From assembly GCF_963576545.1 (NCBI RefSeq), contig NC_083651.1:24679748-24743747 (forward strand): a stretch of DNA of 64,000 nt, in the 5' to 3' direction. The stretch is from Limanda limanda. Its lineage: Eukaryota > Chordata > Actinopteri > Pleuronectiformes > Pleuronectidae. Every line of letters starts with the position of its first letter. Position 1 is the first letter of the stretch. Positions 24,051-37,460 of this stretch are shown in pieces. A program made the translations under genes and the position numbers. The notes under the pieces were generated by a model. It was not told where the DNA came from. It did no database searches and was given only the letters and a program-made list of their open reading frames with translations.

Positions 24051-27000
24051 ATGTTTTTGACCCCCTTTTTCCTCTTGTCTCTGCAGAAACCAGTGGTGAA
24101 ATTAAACTCTGCCAGCAGGCTGACACAGACATGCCTCGGCATGAAATCACAGACTAGTCTTCTGAAGCAGATGCTATTTACGTTTTTGTCTGAGAATGCA
24201 TACAAGTTCATGTTTATATTTTTAGGGTGACAAATAAAAGCCATCATTCCAACATGTCACATGCAAGAGACTGTGAAACTTTGCATGGATACTTGCACAG
24301 AGCTCTTTCCTTTACTTCAACTTTCCAGAAGACTTGGTATTATAATTAGCTCCTAACCTTAGCCTTGTGAGCATTGCTGAGGTATTTCCTCATACCCTTT
24401 AAAAAGAAACCATAACATACCAGTGCCTCAAGCTCGAGAGGACATCGGATATTGGCATGTAAAACAAAGCCTATGATGTAGTGAGGAAGTGACACAAGGA
24501 GTGGAAGCATCTTTACCAAAAACACCCCGTCCGTCTTATTTCTCTACATGTATAATGAACGAAATAAGAGCTGGAGGTATAAAGAGGAAGGTATGAAGAT
24601 CACACAAGTGAAAAAAGCCCTGAGGAACTATATAGAATCAAAAATTGGAGCCATGGGCAGCTCTCCACTTTGTGTAGCAGTGATCAAAGATCAAAAGCGG
24701 GTAAATTAAGTGAAATAAAAGCTGAGAAATTCACAGAGACAAAGTAAAGCGCCTGAAGCTGAAAACAATCTCATGAGCTCGGTTCTGCCAGGGACCACAT
24801 ACAGTATAAGGTCAGAGCTTTTCTTCTGTCCTTTCATTTTGGAAGAAAAAAAATGGACCACCTACTAGGACTGGTTGCCGCTGGAGATATTAGTTCTTGT
24901 CTGGTGTGATTTTATCCCCCTTCTTTTCCACAATACAGACACGTCTGGGATGAAAATGAGGGCACAGGAAAGTGATATAAGAATACAGCCAAAGTTGCTG
25001 AGAGCAACAATCACACCAGGCATCACTCACAGACACAAGCAAGTGCTGTTGGCATATGCAGCAAGGCTGTGTCCCCTTAGTCAGCCTCAAGTATTTTCTA
25101 CTGTGACAGTTTTTATCTCGGTCCGGTGTAGTTGATGACAGACTCTGTGCAAAATACAAGGAAGCAGGTATTAAGTTAACCACTGTCTTTCCATGTCTGG
25201 TTTGGTAAGTGTCTTGATTAAAGGAACCAAGCAGGATGGAAACGACTCTCTCCTCAAGAATGAAGGATTATTTTGAACGAATCAAACTTTGGACATTTAT
25301 TCATAGTTTCACAAATTGCCAGCATAGTTCTAACCACATCCCCCAGTTGTTCTACTAGATTCAGATCTAGTGAAAGCTGAATGTCACATTCATGCAATCT
25401 GTTTGAGACTTTTGCTTTGTGACATGGAGCATGTGAATGAAATTAGTCATTGGAAAATGGTAAACTGGACAGAAGAGGAAAAAGGGCCCCAAGTCTGTCA
25501 AGAAACTATTCTCCACACCATACATTTTTACATAACATATACATATACAACAACATGCTGGCAGAAATTATAGTTGCAAACAGCTGTTGCAAACCAATGA
25601 GAATTTAGTTTTGTTCACTGTTTATGTAGCCCTGCAAAAACAAGAGGAGGACGTAATGTAAGCCACTCGAAGTGAGCAGATCTCAATCGTATTTTCAATA
25701 TGGACGTTGAACACACATCTAAATAACAGGTGTCAATGTTATCAGGTTGAAACAATCCAGATACAAATGCACAATAATGCCAGGTGTCAATAAGATAAGA
25801 TAAAATAAGATAAGATGTAGCTCAATAAAGCTTCAGAAGGTGTCAAATCCTCTGACGGCTAATGTTCATTTGCAATATAACTGACTACAGTTCAACGAGG
25901 CATTTGGCCGAACCAACAAAGAGAAGCTAAAAGTTTCAAACTGCAATTCACTTTTAGATATGGGAAAAGTAAGACGGAAGGAGAGGAAAGGAAAGTCAGA
26001 AGTAAATTCTACCTGCAAAGAATGAGAGGTAGATGCAGAGACACCGTTCTTGTGTACCGGAAGGAGAGTCACTGCTGGCAAACACAAACTCACACATCAC
26101 ATCAGTTTTTAAAGGTTACGGCAGACACAAAATCAATGGCATTAACCTGTTTACAGTAAAAAATCAACTGTGAGAGTGAGCGGGGTCCATAACATGTTTG
26201 GATGCCGGTTCAGAGAAAGACTACAGCCCCTCTCAGAGGACTTGCGTGTTCGGCAGCCCAGTGGCCTCAGCACAAACGCCAAAGAGGGCCGATGCAAATG
26301 GCTACATTGACCCAAGGTCAGTCAATCAGACTTCAGCACTGGCAGCCCAGCGCTTAAGGGCCCACACCACACCATTATATCAATCCGTCTGCCTTCAAAA
26401 GCAATTCCAGCACATCAATAGCATGCTATTGTGGAGCCCAGACGTGGCCACGAGGGCCGATCGATGCTCATATATTCCTTCTGTAGACACTCTCTTTGTC
26501 TCTCGCAAGGGCTGAGAGGAGTATTTACCTGGCATAGGCTTTTCACTGAGAGCTAGTCTAATTTATAAGTAAGGCTAGTGATGGGGACTAACAAGAAAAT
26601 TATAGAAAGCAGAGAATACAATGACATTGAGAGAGCTGGTCAGGGACAACTGCAACATAGAGAAAACCAAGCTAATATAACAACAACCACAACAACAACA
26701 ACAACAACACAAAGAGAGAACACAAGATATAAATATTTTCTCCCCTGATTTTTGTAAAAGCAGGGTTGGTAAGTGGGGGATATCAATGCTTTTGTTGAGA
26801 ATGCTGATTGAAGTTCATGGGCAGTGATGATTGAAGTTCATAGGCTGTGAGTGATTTGTAGAGATTTTAACAAGCATATTTTTGGGAGCAAAAATAATTA
26901 TTGCTGCTTGTCCCTTCAGCTCACATCTCCTCCTCAGCTCTGCAGCCAATGTGAGCTGTGTACTTGATCATCTCTGCCCATAAGCGGGATGGCCTTTATC

Positions 27001-30000
27001 CTGCTTCAGATTCTTTTTTTTTGCTTGTAGATGAGTCATTTCAGGAAAATGTCATTTCATTTTCATCTCCATAATAAAAGAACGCATGGGAACAGCAAAC
27101 AAGAAAAATAACAGCCTGCAGACATTCAGTAGCTTCACTGCTGATGAACACAAATTTACAGAAGGCAATTTTTTTTTTTTAGAGTGGCACATATTTGCAT
27201 TTCTGCAGAGATGTTAGAGTACAGGGCACTTCAACCATGGTTTACTTTCTGACTCAATTGAATAAGCGAGCATTTCACTGGCTGTAAAGATACTTCTTAT
27301 CTTATCACACTGCTCAGTTGATAGGGCAGCACTGTTGCCTCTTTGAACAACCGGTACACACTGAGAAACATTAAGCCCAGTTCAAGCTTGCTGCATCTGG
27401 GACCTGCTTCACAGAAATTGTATCATCTACCTAAAAAAGTCCAAACAGACCCCTATGGCCCACTGGCGTCCCGAAATGTGTGACTTTGTGGACTCTACAC
27501 TCAGTATGCTGACTAAGCAATAGAAAAGCAAGATAAATCCTTTTTCTTAAGAGACGCAGTGCAAAGACATGAGAACTTATCCAATTTCATAATAATTTGT
27601 ATTGAAAGGAGGACCACGACAATTGTCCTCTTTGAGTAGTGGCAAGAAAACCTGTTTTAAGAGCACCATCTCATTAAGGCTGGTGGTGGAAATCATATGG
27701 GCTCTAATACCAAAACAGAAATCTGAGGCTAAAATGCTTTGCAGAACTGAAGAGACAGAGCAGCAGAATTGGTGATAATCGAGAAGGGAGTGGATCTGTA
27801 CTCATACAGAAGATATTTAAGTCATTGTTAATAATAGTAACAGTTTTGATTAGTGTACCTATGAAGAAAGCTTCAGAGTACTCGAACAATATTAAATTTC
27901 TACACTCTTTCGGATAATCTGTTCTAGTATTGAGGTTGAGACATTTTCAAATTGAGATTTTTACAATGAAGTATATATGTCATATATCTTGTTTGGTTGA
28001 TCCTCTCCTTATTCTGTGTTCACTTATCATCATCATCTCAAAACAACAATTATAACAATAATAATGATAATAATAAAAATAACAAAATCTGCGCTCCATT
28101 AAAAATGTACAATTAATGAGAATTTCCTTGAATAAAGTTTAGTGTTTGTATTGAGTGCAGCGTAGACATCAAGACTTGTGTTATGAATCAGACCACTGGC
28201 AAATTTGTTCTACCTTTTTTATTAGAGAGTGTTGTGAAGACAGACTTTTCAGCTCTGTGGTAAACAGGAATTTGACTGACTCAGCCTTGTCTCTTCACTT
28301 GGCTACTCTCAGAACTGGTTCTTTTATCTGCACTCATTCCATCTGTGATGACCTCGGACAGGCTTCATTTCATTCTCCATTACCCAAATGATAGAGCCGC
28401 ACTGAAGGCCGCTCTCCTCTCACTTCCTCTTTCAAATCTCTCGCCTTTGGATTCCGAGCCATGTGCCAAGTAACACGTCTGGTCAGGAGTTGACCACTAC
28501 TTAGAGCTTTATGCACCTGTTTAAATATGTAAAATCAGACAAAACTCTGTCAAGGAGTCAGTTTTTATAATTAATATAGTTTTTACAACATATGTTGTGG
28601 TCACCAGGGGCGGCTGATGATAAAATATATTGGAGGGGGCGAAAAAACTGAAGCCAGACTCAACAAAAACAACATAACACACAATTTGCCATTTCTGTAG
28701 CCTTCATCGAGGTGCTGAGCAATGCTAAGCCTGCTGCAAAAATGTAAATGACTTTCCTCCCATTTGCATCTTTCAAAGACATGTTTTAGGTCTCTTCTCA
28801 TAGAGAAAGTGAGAATCCGTGCAGACACTTTGAAACAGCAATCCGGAGAAGCAATAAAAGGCATAACTTACACCACATCCAGTTAGTCAACTCTGTTTCT
28901 CATAACAAGAGCGGGGTGAGCCCCGGCTGTAAGCTCATCCTCATCACATGCCGGCTACTGAATGTATAAACCAGGTTTTTCCGGAGTAGGCTCCATTCCT
29001 TTGTTCGAAAGGGTGTTTATGCGAAGAAAGTAGCGGATATGTCTTGGTTCCACTTGATATCTTTGCTGGTTAGCTTGCAGCAGCAGTAACTCAGTGATGT
29101 TGGATGTACCTGGGACAGCGTGGAGGTCAATCAGTCAATCAATACCAATTTGCTGTTAAATAAAAGTAGGAGTGTCTGGGGCGCAGAGAGCTGCGTCTCG
29201 TGGAAAATCTGCAACAATCAATTAAAGAGAAGCCTCAGATCCCGTGGTCCCAAAGGTTAAAGGTTAACGTTGACTTTGGCCGGTGTCCCACACCAGGTAG
29301 TATATGTAATTAACTAAATATAATTAGAAAACTTATTCTATTAAATGCTCACAGGTGCTTACGTTCTACAAGGCGATTTGTATGAGTTAACCATTATTAT
29401 CCAACCAAATTATGTGTAACATATTTAAATAGGCTTTTTTTCCTCAGGATATTGGATGGGGCAGTGGATTGGATGAGGAGATGTTCTTTATCGTTCAGAA
29501 CGCAGCCACTTTATTTGCCCTTCACAACATACAGGGCCACTTTTGGGCTGGAACCCTGAGCAAATCTAGACATGCTGCCTGACTATGTTCAGCATTAACA
29601 CAGCTTTATAAGCCGCAGGTTGTCTCTTCACACATCTGTGTCACACCGTGGTCATCGCCGTAACAACAACGCTTCTACAACACCTAGGTGTACTACTTCT
29701 AACACATTGGCTTACGTGCTTAAAGGGACAGGCCAAGCCTGTAACACCAGTGTAAGCAAAGTGGGTGTGTTTGAAGATTAACAGCCAAACACTTTTACCG
29801 AGGTCCGCGCACAGCACTGTCAACCACAAGAACAACCGGGCTGACCACCATCTGACCCCCCTTCCCCACGCTTTTTCCCCACCGAAGCTATCTGCAGCAC
29901 AACAGCACCAACCCGTCATAAACTAACGATAACTACATCAAACGTGGACGTAAAACCAGAATAAAAACCTCACATCAGCCTGCTAAAACACTAAATAATT

Positions 30001-30209
30001 GTTTACATGAAAATAGATAGAAATTAGTGTGAAAACATACTCGACTCATAAATGTTTAAACCTGTTTTTACACAAATCATAATTTCACTCTTACACTTCT
30101 ACTTCAGGTCATTAAATCCCTACAGTCATATGAAGCCTGTGTTAATTAATCATGTAATTTTCAATTCATTTTTAATTTTACTTTTTTTTAGCAATGTCTT
30201 ATGATGTGT
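24051..30209. other. Long non-coding stretch, no gene recognised
   Basis: Mixed DNA with small features. There is an AAGAT-type run at 25794-25820 and a CAA run at about 26688-26709. Two nearly identical 16-mers (GATTGAAGTTCATGGG type) lie near 26807-26843. AAT/ATG repeats occur near 28055-28075. The open frame at 26198-26515 (105 codons) has no domain I recognise. CAGGGGCGGC at 28607-28616 resembles a hAT terminus but lacks a partner end. Confidence 0.45.
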
Positions 30210-30445
30210 TGTGGTTGGTGAAGAAGAGGGACCCAAATGCATAACTTAAAACAACCACTGGCAAAAAATTCACTGTTTAACGATGAGTTTTAATTAACTA
30301 TAAACGGTGCAGATACAGAGAAGTCTCTGGTGTGGTCTCAGTGTCTAGATGTGATGTGGCGTGGTGAGGCACTGAAGCTTGACAGCTTGACAGTTTCAGA
30401 TCAGTTTCCGAATGTAGGTGACGGAGGCAGGCAAACATTCACACA
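30210..30445. repeat. Degenerate dispersed repeat fragment
   Basis: Contains GAGGGACCCAAATGCATAAC. A related GTGGACCCAAAAATGCAGAA occurs at 46325-46344. This phrase is typical of a dispersed fish repeat; no ends are visible. Confidence 0.35.
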
Positions 30446-31385
30446 CACACAGGAGGGAGGCGTGGCCAAGGTGCAGACACAATAATGCTTGACATACTGA
30501 CATTCTCAGAAGTGAATCCATGCAGTTGCAGAGACGTCTTACATAAGAACGTTTAAACATGAATGCAAAAAGCCACAACACGAACGCAAAGGCCACACAA
30601 CGGAAAGACAGCCACAACGAAGGTGAATGTCAACGGATGTTGACATTTATGAGGTCAAGAAAAGTTACTCACTGAGGTCAAGGGAGCAATCGTTTGTGAA
30701 AACCTGGACAGCCAGTTGCCTCTTACAATATGATGCTTGTCTATTCAAGGTGTTAAGGTACAAGTGCTTGTTGCACTCAAACAGAATATACACATTCAGT
30801 AAAGTTGCAACTCCCATGCGCAGGCTTTTACAAACAGGTCCTCACTTGACCTCATAAATCTACAATTTGAAGGCAGTCAGTCACTTTGCTCGTTTCACTG
30901 TCAACATCAATCGTCACTCTCTTCCTTTGTGGTTTTAAAGATGGATGAAGCGAAAACCATAATGTAGCCCGTGGTTGATTCTACTGTATGGTCATTTTTT
31001 AGGTTGTAGTTTGTGGTGTTGTTAAATGCTTTCATTATACAGAGAGATGTGTGTGTTATTAAGACTGCTGCTGTTGAAATAGATGGGGTGGACAAATTAA
31101 AGCAACACCAGTGAAAATAACACAGTGCAGTCCAACAGTCCCACATACGATGATGTGCAGTGCACGTGCACCACTTTTCTCCACTCCTGATTAAAACTTA
31201 CAAAGTGTACCCTTAATTTGATGTGTTTTGATAACGTGCTACTTGACCACTGGATGGTGGCATCCCCTACCAAAGTAAGAAACCTCTGCAGGAAATAGCT
31301 CTAAACATGTTCTCGTAAGAAAATTAGTAAAATGGCTACAAGATACGAGATAAAATGACCACAAAGAGACACAAAGAGTGACGAC

Positions 31386-31495
31386 TGCTAATAGATGCAC
31401 TGTATGAATGTGTGTGTGTGAATGTAAAACTGTACTGTAAAGCGCTTTGAGTGGTCATCATGACTAGAAAAGCGCTATATAAATACATTTATACA
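31386..31495 (+). mobile_element. SINE 3' half
   Basis: Matches the last half of the 15.5 kb SINE: GCTAATAGATGCACTGTATG, AAAACTGTACTGTAAAGCGC, TTTGAGTGGTCATCATGAC and GCGCTATATAAATACATTT. The tRNA-like head is missing. Confidence 0.85.
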
Positions 31496-32978
31496 TTTAC
31501 TCTACAGTATGAAGCCATGCATCTGTCTGCCCTGCAATAAGATTAAAACCTTGTTGAAAGAAATAAATGAATTCAGTCACCAGAAATGCTTGAGTGATTT
31601 TAATTTTGAAACAGGTACAGGAAGTGGAAATATTATTTTTGTGATATTTCCAAAGATATAAACATTGAATCTGTTTAGTTAAACTCTATTTAGTTGTGAA
31701 CCGTGTGCAGTATGCAGAGAAAAAAGACAAGATTCCAACTTTCAGAGAGAGCAGCGCGGCTGGACTACAGGAAACGTGCCTGAGACACTTGGCTCACGCA
31801 GGCACTGGGGCTGCTCTAACCTAACAACATGGGCACAGAGATGAAAAGCAAGACATTCCAGTGTGGGTAGTGTGTTACAAGTAATGGTTATATATCAGAA
31901 TTAATTTACTCGATGACACTCAGTAATATGTACTTTCTTATTCCAACCCTCACCCCATGAGAAGAAGAGACCTTGTATGTCAGGAAATATTTTGTGCAAA
32001 GTGAAAGGATTGACAAGCACTCAAGACAAGCAGACTAAAGTTAAAGAAGACTTTGTGGTGTAAAGATTTATATTCACACTGCTTTCATTTGCTAATATTG
32101 TATCAATACCACTCCACTTTTTGAACATTGAAATCCTTGAAAATAAAACTGAAGGACTCTGTGAGCACCATTGTGTCCGTTGGGCCACTGACAGACCTTG
32201 GTTCCACCCTGCAACACTGTCAGCCGGTGCCATGTGAGGTGTTGTTCACATTGAGCAAGATGATATTCATTGTGCGACTGCCCAGCTGTTTCTCTCATTT
32301 CCTCCCCTAACTGCCTCCCCCTGCTGAGCTGCAGAGACCCCATGCCAGCAGGCTCCACCATATAAGCTAAAGTATGTGAAAACAGCAGCCACCAAGTGCT
32401 TTCAAGAAAATGTCTTCTCTCGACACAACTGCACTGTGTGTGTGTGTAGGTAGCAAAAGAGAAATCAATGCACAAGGTTGCTGACAGATTTATGATGTAT
32501 ACACAGGCGTGGAGAAAACTGAAGAAGAAATCAAAAGAAATATGTTCAGAAACCTTGCGTAATGAAGGCAGATGTTTCTCTTCAGAGCCCAAAAATCTGT
32601 TTCTCTGCAGGTTTGCGGTCTCACAGGTTTGGTTGATGATTATAAAAAGGATGTGAATTGTTTTTCAGGTCACCAAATTTCAACTCAATGAAACATCTGC
32701 GTGGTATTTTGGACTCTCGTGACAAGTGTTATTCCCAGCAGTTCTGGAGCAGGTTACTTTGTCTGTCTCTCAGAACAGTTTTAGTGCAGAAAGATACACA
32801 GTGAAGTCTGCATAAATGTGTCCTCCCAAGGAAGTATAGTGCTAAGCATGTGGGTAAAGTTAGGCTGTAAATTCCAATGAGAAAAATGCAATCCACCATT
32901 TTTCACATAATAGTTGTTCGCCCATTATACTAATTGTACCAGTAAACAAACCTTCACCATACTTTGACTTTTAATACA
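31496..32978. other. Non-coding stretch, nothing recognised
   Basis: A 166-codon open frame on the minus strand (32592-32092) is the longest here. It shows no domain, runs across low-complexity Phe-rich sequence and lacks matching splice signals, so I do not call it a gene. Confidence 0.45.
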
Positions 32979-33252
32979 TGGTAAATGGATTTGGATTTGT
33001 ATTTATATAGCGCTTTTCTAGTCTGATGAAGACCACTCAAAGCGCTTTACAGTACAGTTTCACATTCACCCATTCACTCACACATTCATACAGTGCATCT
33101 ACTTGCAGCACTTTGTTATTCTATGGGGGGCTATTGAGGGTTCAGCATCTTGCCCAAGGACACTTCGGCATGCAGATGGTTCAGACTGGGGATCGAACCG
33201 CCGACCTTGAGGTTGGAGGACGACCACTCTACCCCTCAGCCACAGCCGCCCG
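32979..33252 (-). mobile_element. tRNA-derived SINE, near full length
   Basis: Minus-strand copy of the 15.5 kb SINE. On the plus strand it begins with the complement of the tail (ATTTATATAGCGCTTTTCTAG) and ends with the complement of the head (CTACCCCTCAGCCACAGCC). The complement of the B box, GGGGATCGAACCGCCGACC, lies at 33188-33206 and is closer to a tRNA B box than in the other copies. The body words TCTTGCCCAAGGACACTTCG and CATTCATACAGTGCATCTAC also match. Confidence 0.9.
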
Positions 33253-33359
33253 TATCATATCACCATATGATAGAGCCCTCTGTTTATTTATCAGATATAT
33301 ACGTTATAAACTGTTAACATGGGTGATGTGGTGTATTTTTGACTTCTCTCATTGCAGAT

Positions 33360-33640
33360 TCCACTTCCTGCCCTCGTGCTGTTTCCCGCTGCTGAGCCTG
33401 TCTGTCCCACCCTACTGTGTTACACCTGTGTCTCATTGTTTCCTGGTGTGTTTAGTCTGTGCGCTCCCTCCCCTCTGTGCCAGTTCCTCTTTGTTCTTGG
33501 GGGCAGCTCCGCAGTGTTTTTGACTTTGCTTTTTCTCTTTGGGCCCTGCCTCTGTCTTGTCTTTTTTGATATTGTTTGCCTCTGCCTGATCTCGTTAACA
33601 TAGGTCTTTACCTCACTGAAGACTTCCATTTTTGACATCA
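33360..33640 (+). repeat. Degenerate dispersed repeat, family unknown
   Basis: CT-rich sequence with TGTTACACCTGTGTCTCATT and GTGTGTTTAGTCTGTGCG, wording I associate with an LTR-like fish repeat. It may be the opposite-strand relative of 22925-23290. An ACAACATTAAAAC-type repeat fragment follows at about 33745-33780. Confidence 0.35.
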
Positions 33641-36600
33641 GACTTTTTGGCTTCATTCGACAATTTGAGTCCCTTCTTTGTGTCAGTCAACAAAGCCATA
33701 AACGCGTGAGGATAATCACAATCAAAGTCACAGATACACCAACACACACTGAGCAGCCACAACATTAAAACAAGTCAGCAGTTTCAATGTTGTATCTTAA
33801 GCATGCAAGGTCTTATAAAAGCATATAGTAGAACGATATACTTTTAATTAATAATTTTCAAGTATGTCTAACGGAAAGATAATAATTTCACTTTTATGAT
33901 TTGCTGCCAAAAACCAAAGGAATCAAATCAAACTTGCAACCACATTGCATTACTTAACATACATTCTTTTGGCATTATATCATGATAGGGTAAAGTCGTG
34001 TTACATTATTAGTTGCATCATGTGTAAACTTTACGTATTGGATCAATGGAAGTGCATCGAGATGTGTATTGATCAGCTTGTATGATGTGATTTAGCGGCA
34101 GTAGCGGCTGAAGAAAAAAGAAACATAAACTTGTCATGCCCAACTGTGTTTGTATTCAGACACGGGTCCAGCTCCAGGTATTGTGTTATCAGAGGCACAT
34201 GTTCAATAAAATAAATATGTGGAAATCAAGGGTTGAAATGTGGCAAAATATTTAAATGAGCATAAAACATTTCCTGAAATTTCAACTGTGTAGCAATGAG
34301 GTGAAATTGATGTTCCTGTCACTCTGGAAGAGGAATCCCTTTTCTGTTGCAGTTTTTTGTCTCCAAATTAAGGGACTAAAGAGAAAGTGAGCCAAATGCT
34401 AAACAGTTCGCGTAGCCCATTGAGGCACATTTGTTATGTGCAACTAAATAAATGCAATTGACTTTACTTGGCTTATAAATGAAACAAACAACATTGCCAT
34501 CACATTTTCAAGGCACCTATTCCTAAAACTTGTGTTTACCATGTCGACCCTCACTTTACAAGCTAGCATACCAACATTAACTGATTAGCACTAAACACTA
34601 AGTACAGCTCTGGCTGTTTGCAGGTATGAGGTCATAAAGCTATTTTTTGGAGCAGTTAATCTTTTGACATGTTGATGGTGCCATATGAACAGACTTTCAT
34701 CCACTCAAAATCATAAATGTCACAGGTGACGCTATAGAGGAAAAGTCTCTGGATACCATACATTTCCAATCTCATTCATCCAATATGTATTGAGGTTGTA
34801 TGATAACCTTTGAGTCTCCTCTGTCCTTGTAATTATCAAGTGAAAACATAATTTCTTTAGGTCAACAGGCTTTTTATTAGCCGATCTTATTCACTTAATC
34901 TTAAAAAGAGACATAAGGCTGGAAATAATCTGACTGTGGTATTGGCTAACAGTTTGCTCCTCAGAGCCTTCGACAGCATAATGGCAGCATAAAGCTTCAG
35001 TGCCCGCTGTAATGCAGCGCTGTTCTCTCAACATGCCAGTTGTGCCCATGCTGTCTCTTCCTCTGCTCCCCTTTAATCTTGTGTCTGTCCAAGCAAACTA
35101 AATAACTATGACTTTAAAAGCTACTCGGCTGACAGGGCTTGCAAAGGCGCTGTCTGCCCCAACGACATATAGCTCCCTTTGATCGCTGGCCGTCAAGACC
35201 AACACAGCTCCACTTGTCATAAAAACCTGCCTCGATGAACTTTTCAAAATTGCTTTTCTTTCTTCTCAGACACACAGTCCTCATTCTCCTCTCTCCTCTC
35301 CAGAGTGCTCTATTGCATATTCACAATAATTCTTCCTTTCCTTCCCAGATTCTTTTTTTCTTTCTTTTGCTCCCTGCTGAGTTCTCTTGTCTGTGTCTCT
35401 TGATTTGGCTTAATGACGACATCTGACGCTGTAAAGTAATCAACTGAAATGACTCCCCCTGCAGCTTGAGACAGACGCTGAGAGGAAACTGGTAACAGCA
35501 GATGACGATTGGCAGCTTTAGCATTTGCATATCTTTAGTCTAACTCTCAGTGCCAGACTTTACAACAGGGGAATATGTCGATGCAGCAGGGGAACCATAT
35601 TCTGAATATTTTGCCACCTGAGTCAGTCAGATTCTCTGACACAAAGTGTGTTCATCTCTTTGCCGCTTGGAAGCAGGCTGGCATTTCTTATGTAACCGAA
35701 AGAGTAAACCATACTGTACCGTAAGTGATATTAAAGAAACACGTGACAGAGCAAACCCATTAACATTCGGGTTGTGTGACACCCGGGAATTTTCTCGGCT
35801 TGTTGACATCGGCATGGACTTTCTCTCTTTATGACTTATTCATTTTGCATGGCAAATAGGCTTCTCTATGTGAGGTATCCACTCTTCAGGGGACAGAGAA
35901 GGGACACTAATGCTGCTATTTATATCAGATGTATCTTTTTCATAACACATGCCGCCCTCAGCAAGCTTCCACCTTGCTGAACAGTCTGTCGCCACAACAC
36001 AGGTGTGTTTCCATCCAGCTGTTTTTAAGAGCTGACACACTAAAAAAGTCACAATAGATTTATAATATCACAAAAACAGAAGATGTGCATGAATGTTCAT
36101 GTTCTTCTGAATAGCCAGATAGAATTTGTGTTACATTTGGATGAAACCTCCACTGACTTTAGAGTTGCTCTTCTGTGGCTTAATCTGACCTCTGACTTCC
36201 CAACCAGTGAAACTGTACGGAAACTATTTCAGGGTTGATGTCACTACAGTTTGTGAAAGTATATTTCACTTTTTTGTTTAGCATTCTTGTAACAATACTG
36301 ATTACAACTTGGGAACTTGAGCTGTAATGATGCCTGCTCTAGGGTTGGGTTGCTTCCCTGCCGGCAGATGAATCGTACAACTAACCAACATGCTGTCCTT
36401 CTGGCTTCTACTGGAAACTGAGCTGAATTGTGGGATGAAGAATTGAGGAAGATAACTCTTGAATCTTTTTATGGAGACTTTCTCTTTAGATTTGAAGTTG
36501 GTACCAAGTTAGTACTTAGAATATTAGAAACATGATTATGCTGTGTCCAAAAAATCTCTCTTCATAATACATACAGTGCTCGGTATTGTTATGGAAGTTT

Positions 36601-37199
36601 CATGGAAACTGGTGAAAGGAGAACTCACCTAAAGTGGGCTTAGAGAGAGAAGGGAGTGTGTGTGGAATTAGACAGGCCCCACTCTTAATGGGGACAGATA
36701 TAATGTAACATGCATTATATACATAATATATAGTGGCATATACAGAATGTGTGAGTATGGTCAACAATTCCTCAACAGGTATCTCTCACCACTGTTTTGT
36801 TTCAGTGTCCAATCTCTGAGTTTGAAATTCTTGCACAAGAAAATTGATAAGATGCCTGAAAATATTCCACAGTGAAAATAAATTAAGCAAAGGAAACACA
36901 GATGTACCTCATGTACAGGTGATGAACAAAACTATAAATATGTAACTTTTGAAAACGATGCATATCCAATGTAATGAAATGCTAACTTCTTCGAATTGTA
37001 ATAATGCAATTTCACAATGATGTTATCTTGATGTCATTTATACCAAACGATCATGGATGAGGGTTATTTGAAACGGTCAGTCTGTTGACCAAGTTGAACA
37101 TGTCTTCTTTTACGTCAGTTAATGTACAACAGCGGCCGGTAACTTGGTCAAACAGTTGGTCAAACTCAAACTTGTTTTGATAGTTTGATTATTTTGTAT
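33641..37199. other. Long non-coding stretch, conserved-element candidate at 34.9-35.2 kb
   Basis: No gene was recognised. 34915-35230 is non-repetitive and balanced in composition, containing AATCTGACTGTGGTATTGGC and AATAACTATGACTTTAAAAG. It would be a reasonable conserved non-coding candidate but is unproven. Confidence 0.4.
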
Positions 37200-37460
37200 T
37201 TCTCCATCTCGAACTGACATACGGACACATGAGTGGATTTACAGAGCTTTTATATTGAAAGGTTGTGAACTTGGGTCTGAAGATTGTGATTAATATTCAA
37301 ACTTATTAATAAACCACATACGTGAACACTAATAAGTCTGTTACTGTAATCTAGGTATGGTTAACTATACAATTCAAACTCTTCTCCCCACCACAGACTT
37401 TGTTGCAGCCAAATCTTAACGTCAATCTTCACTTTGATTTATCGTGAAAGGATGCAAATA
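37200..37460 (+). repeat. Unnamed dispersed repeat, copy A
   Basis: Shares ordered blocks with 48960-49220: AGAGCTTTTAT(A/T)TTGAAA, GAACTTG(G/A)GTCTGAAGAT, CCACATACGTGAACA and ATCTTCACT, then GGATGCA. The order and similar spacing in both places indicate a common origin. No coding potential, tail or target duplication was seen. Confidence 0.55.

Noticed and set aside
23680..24247. Cys-Val and His-Thr repeat frames around 23.8 kb
   Set aside because: Translations of the CA microsatellite, open in all frames because of the repeat.
26198..26515. 105-codon frame as a possible gene
   Set aside because: No recognisable domain and no convincing splice sites or start context; could equally be conserved non-coding DNA.
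28606..28660. hAT-type terminus CAGGGGCGGC
   Set aside because: No matching inverted end or 8-bp duplication was found nearby, so it is left as a chance or orphan end.
32092..32592. 166-codon minus-strand frame
   Set aside because: No domain, low-complexity Phe-rich part, and no splice or promoter context.
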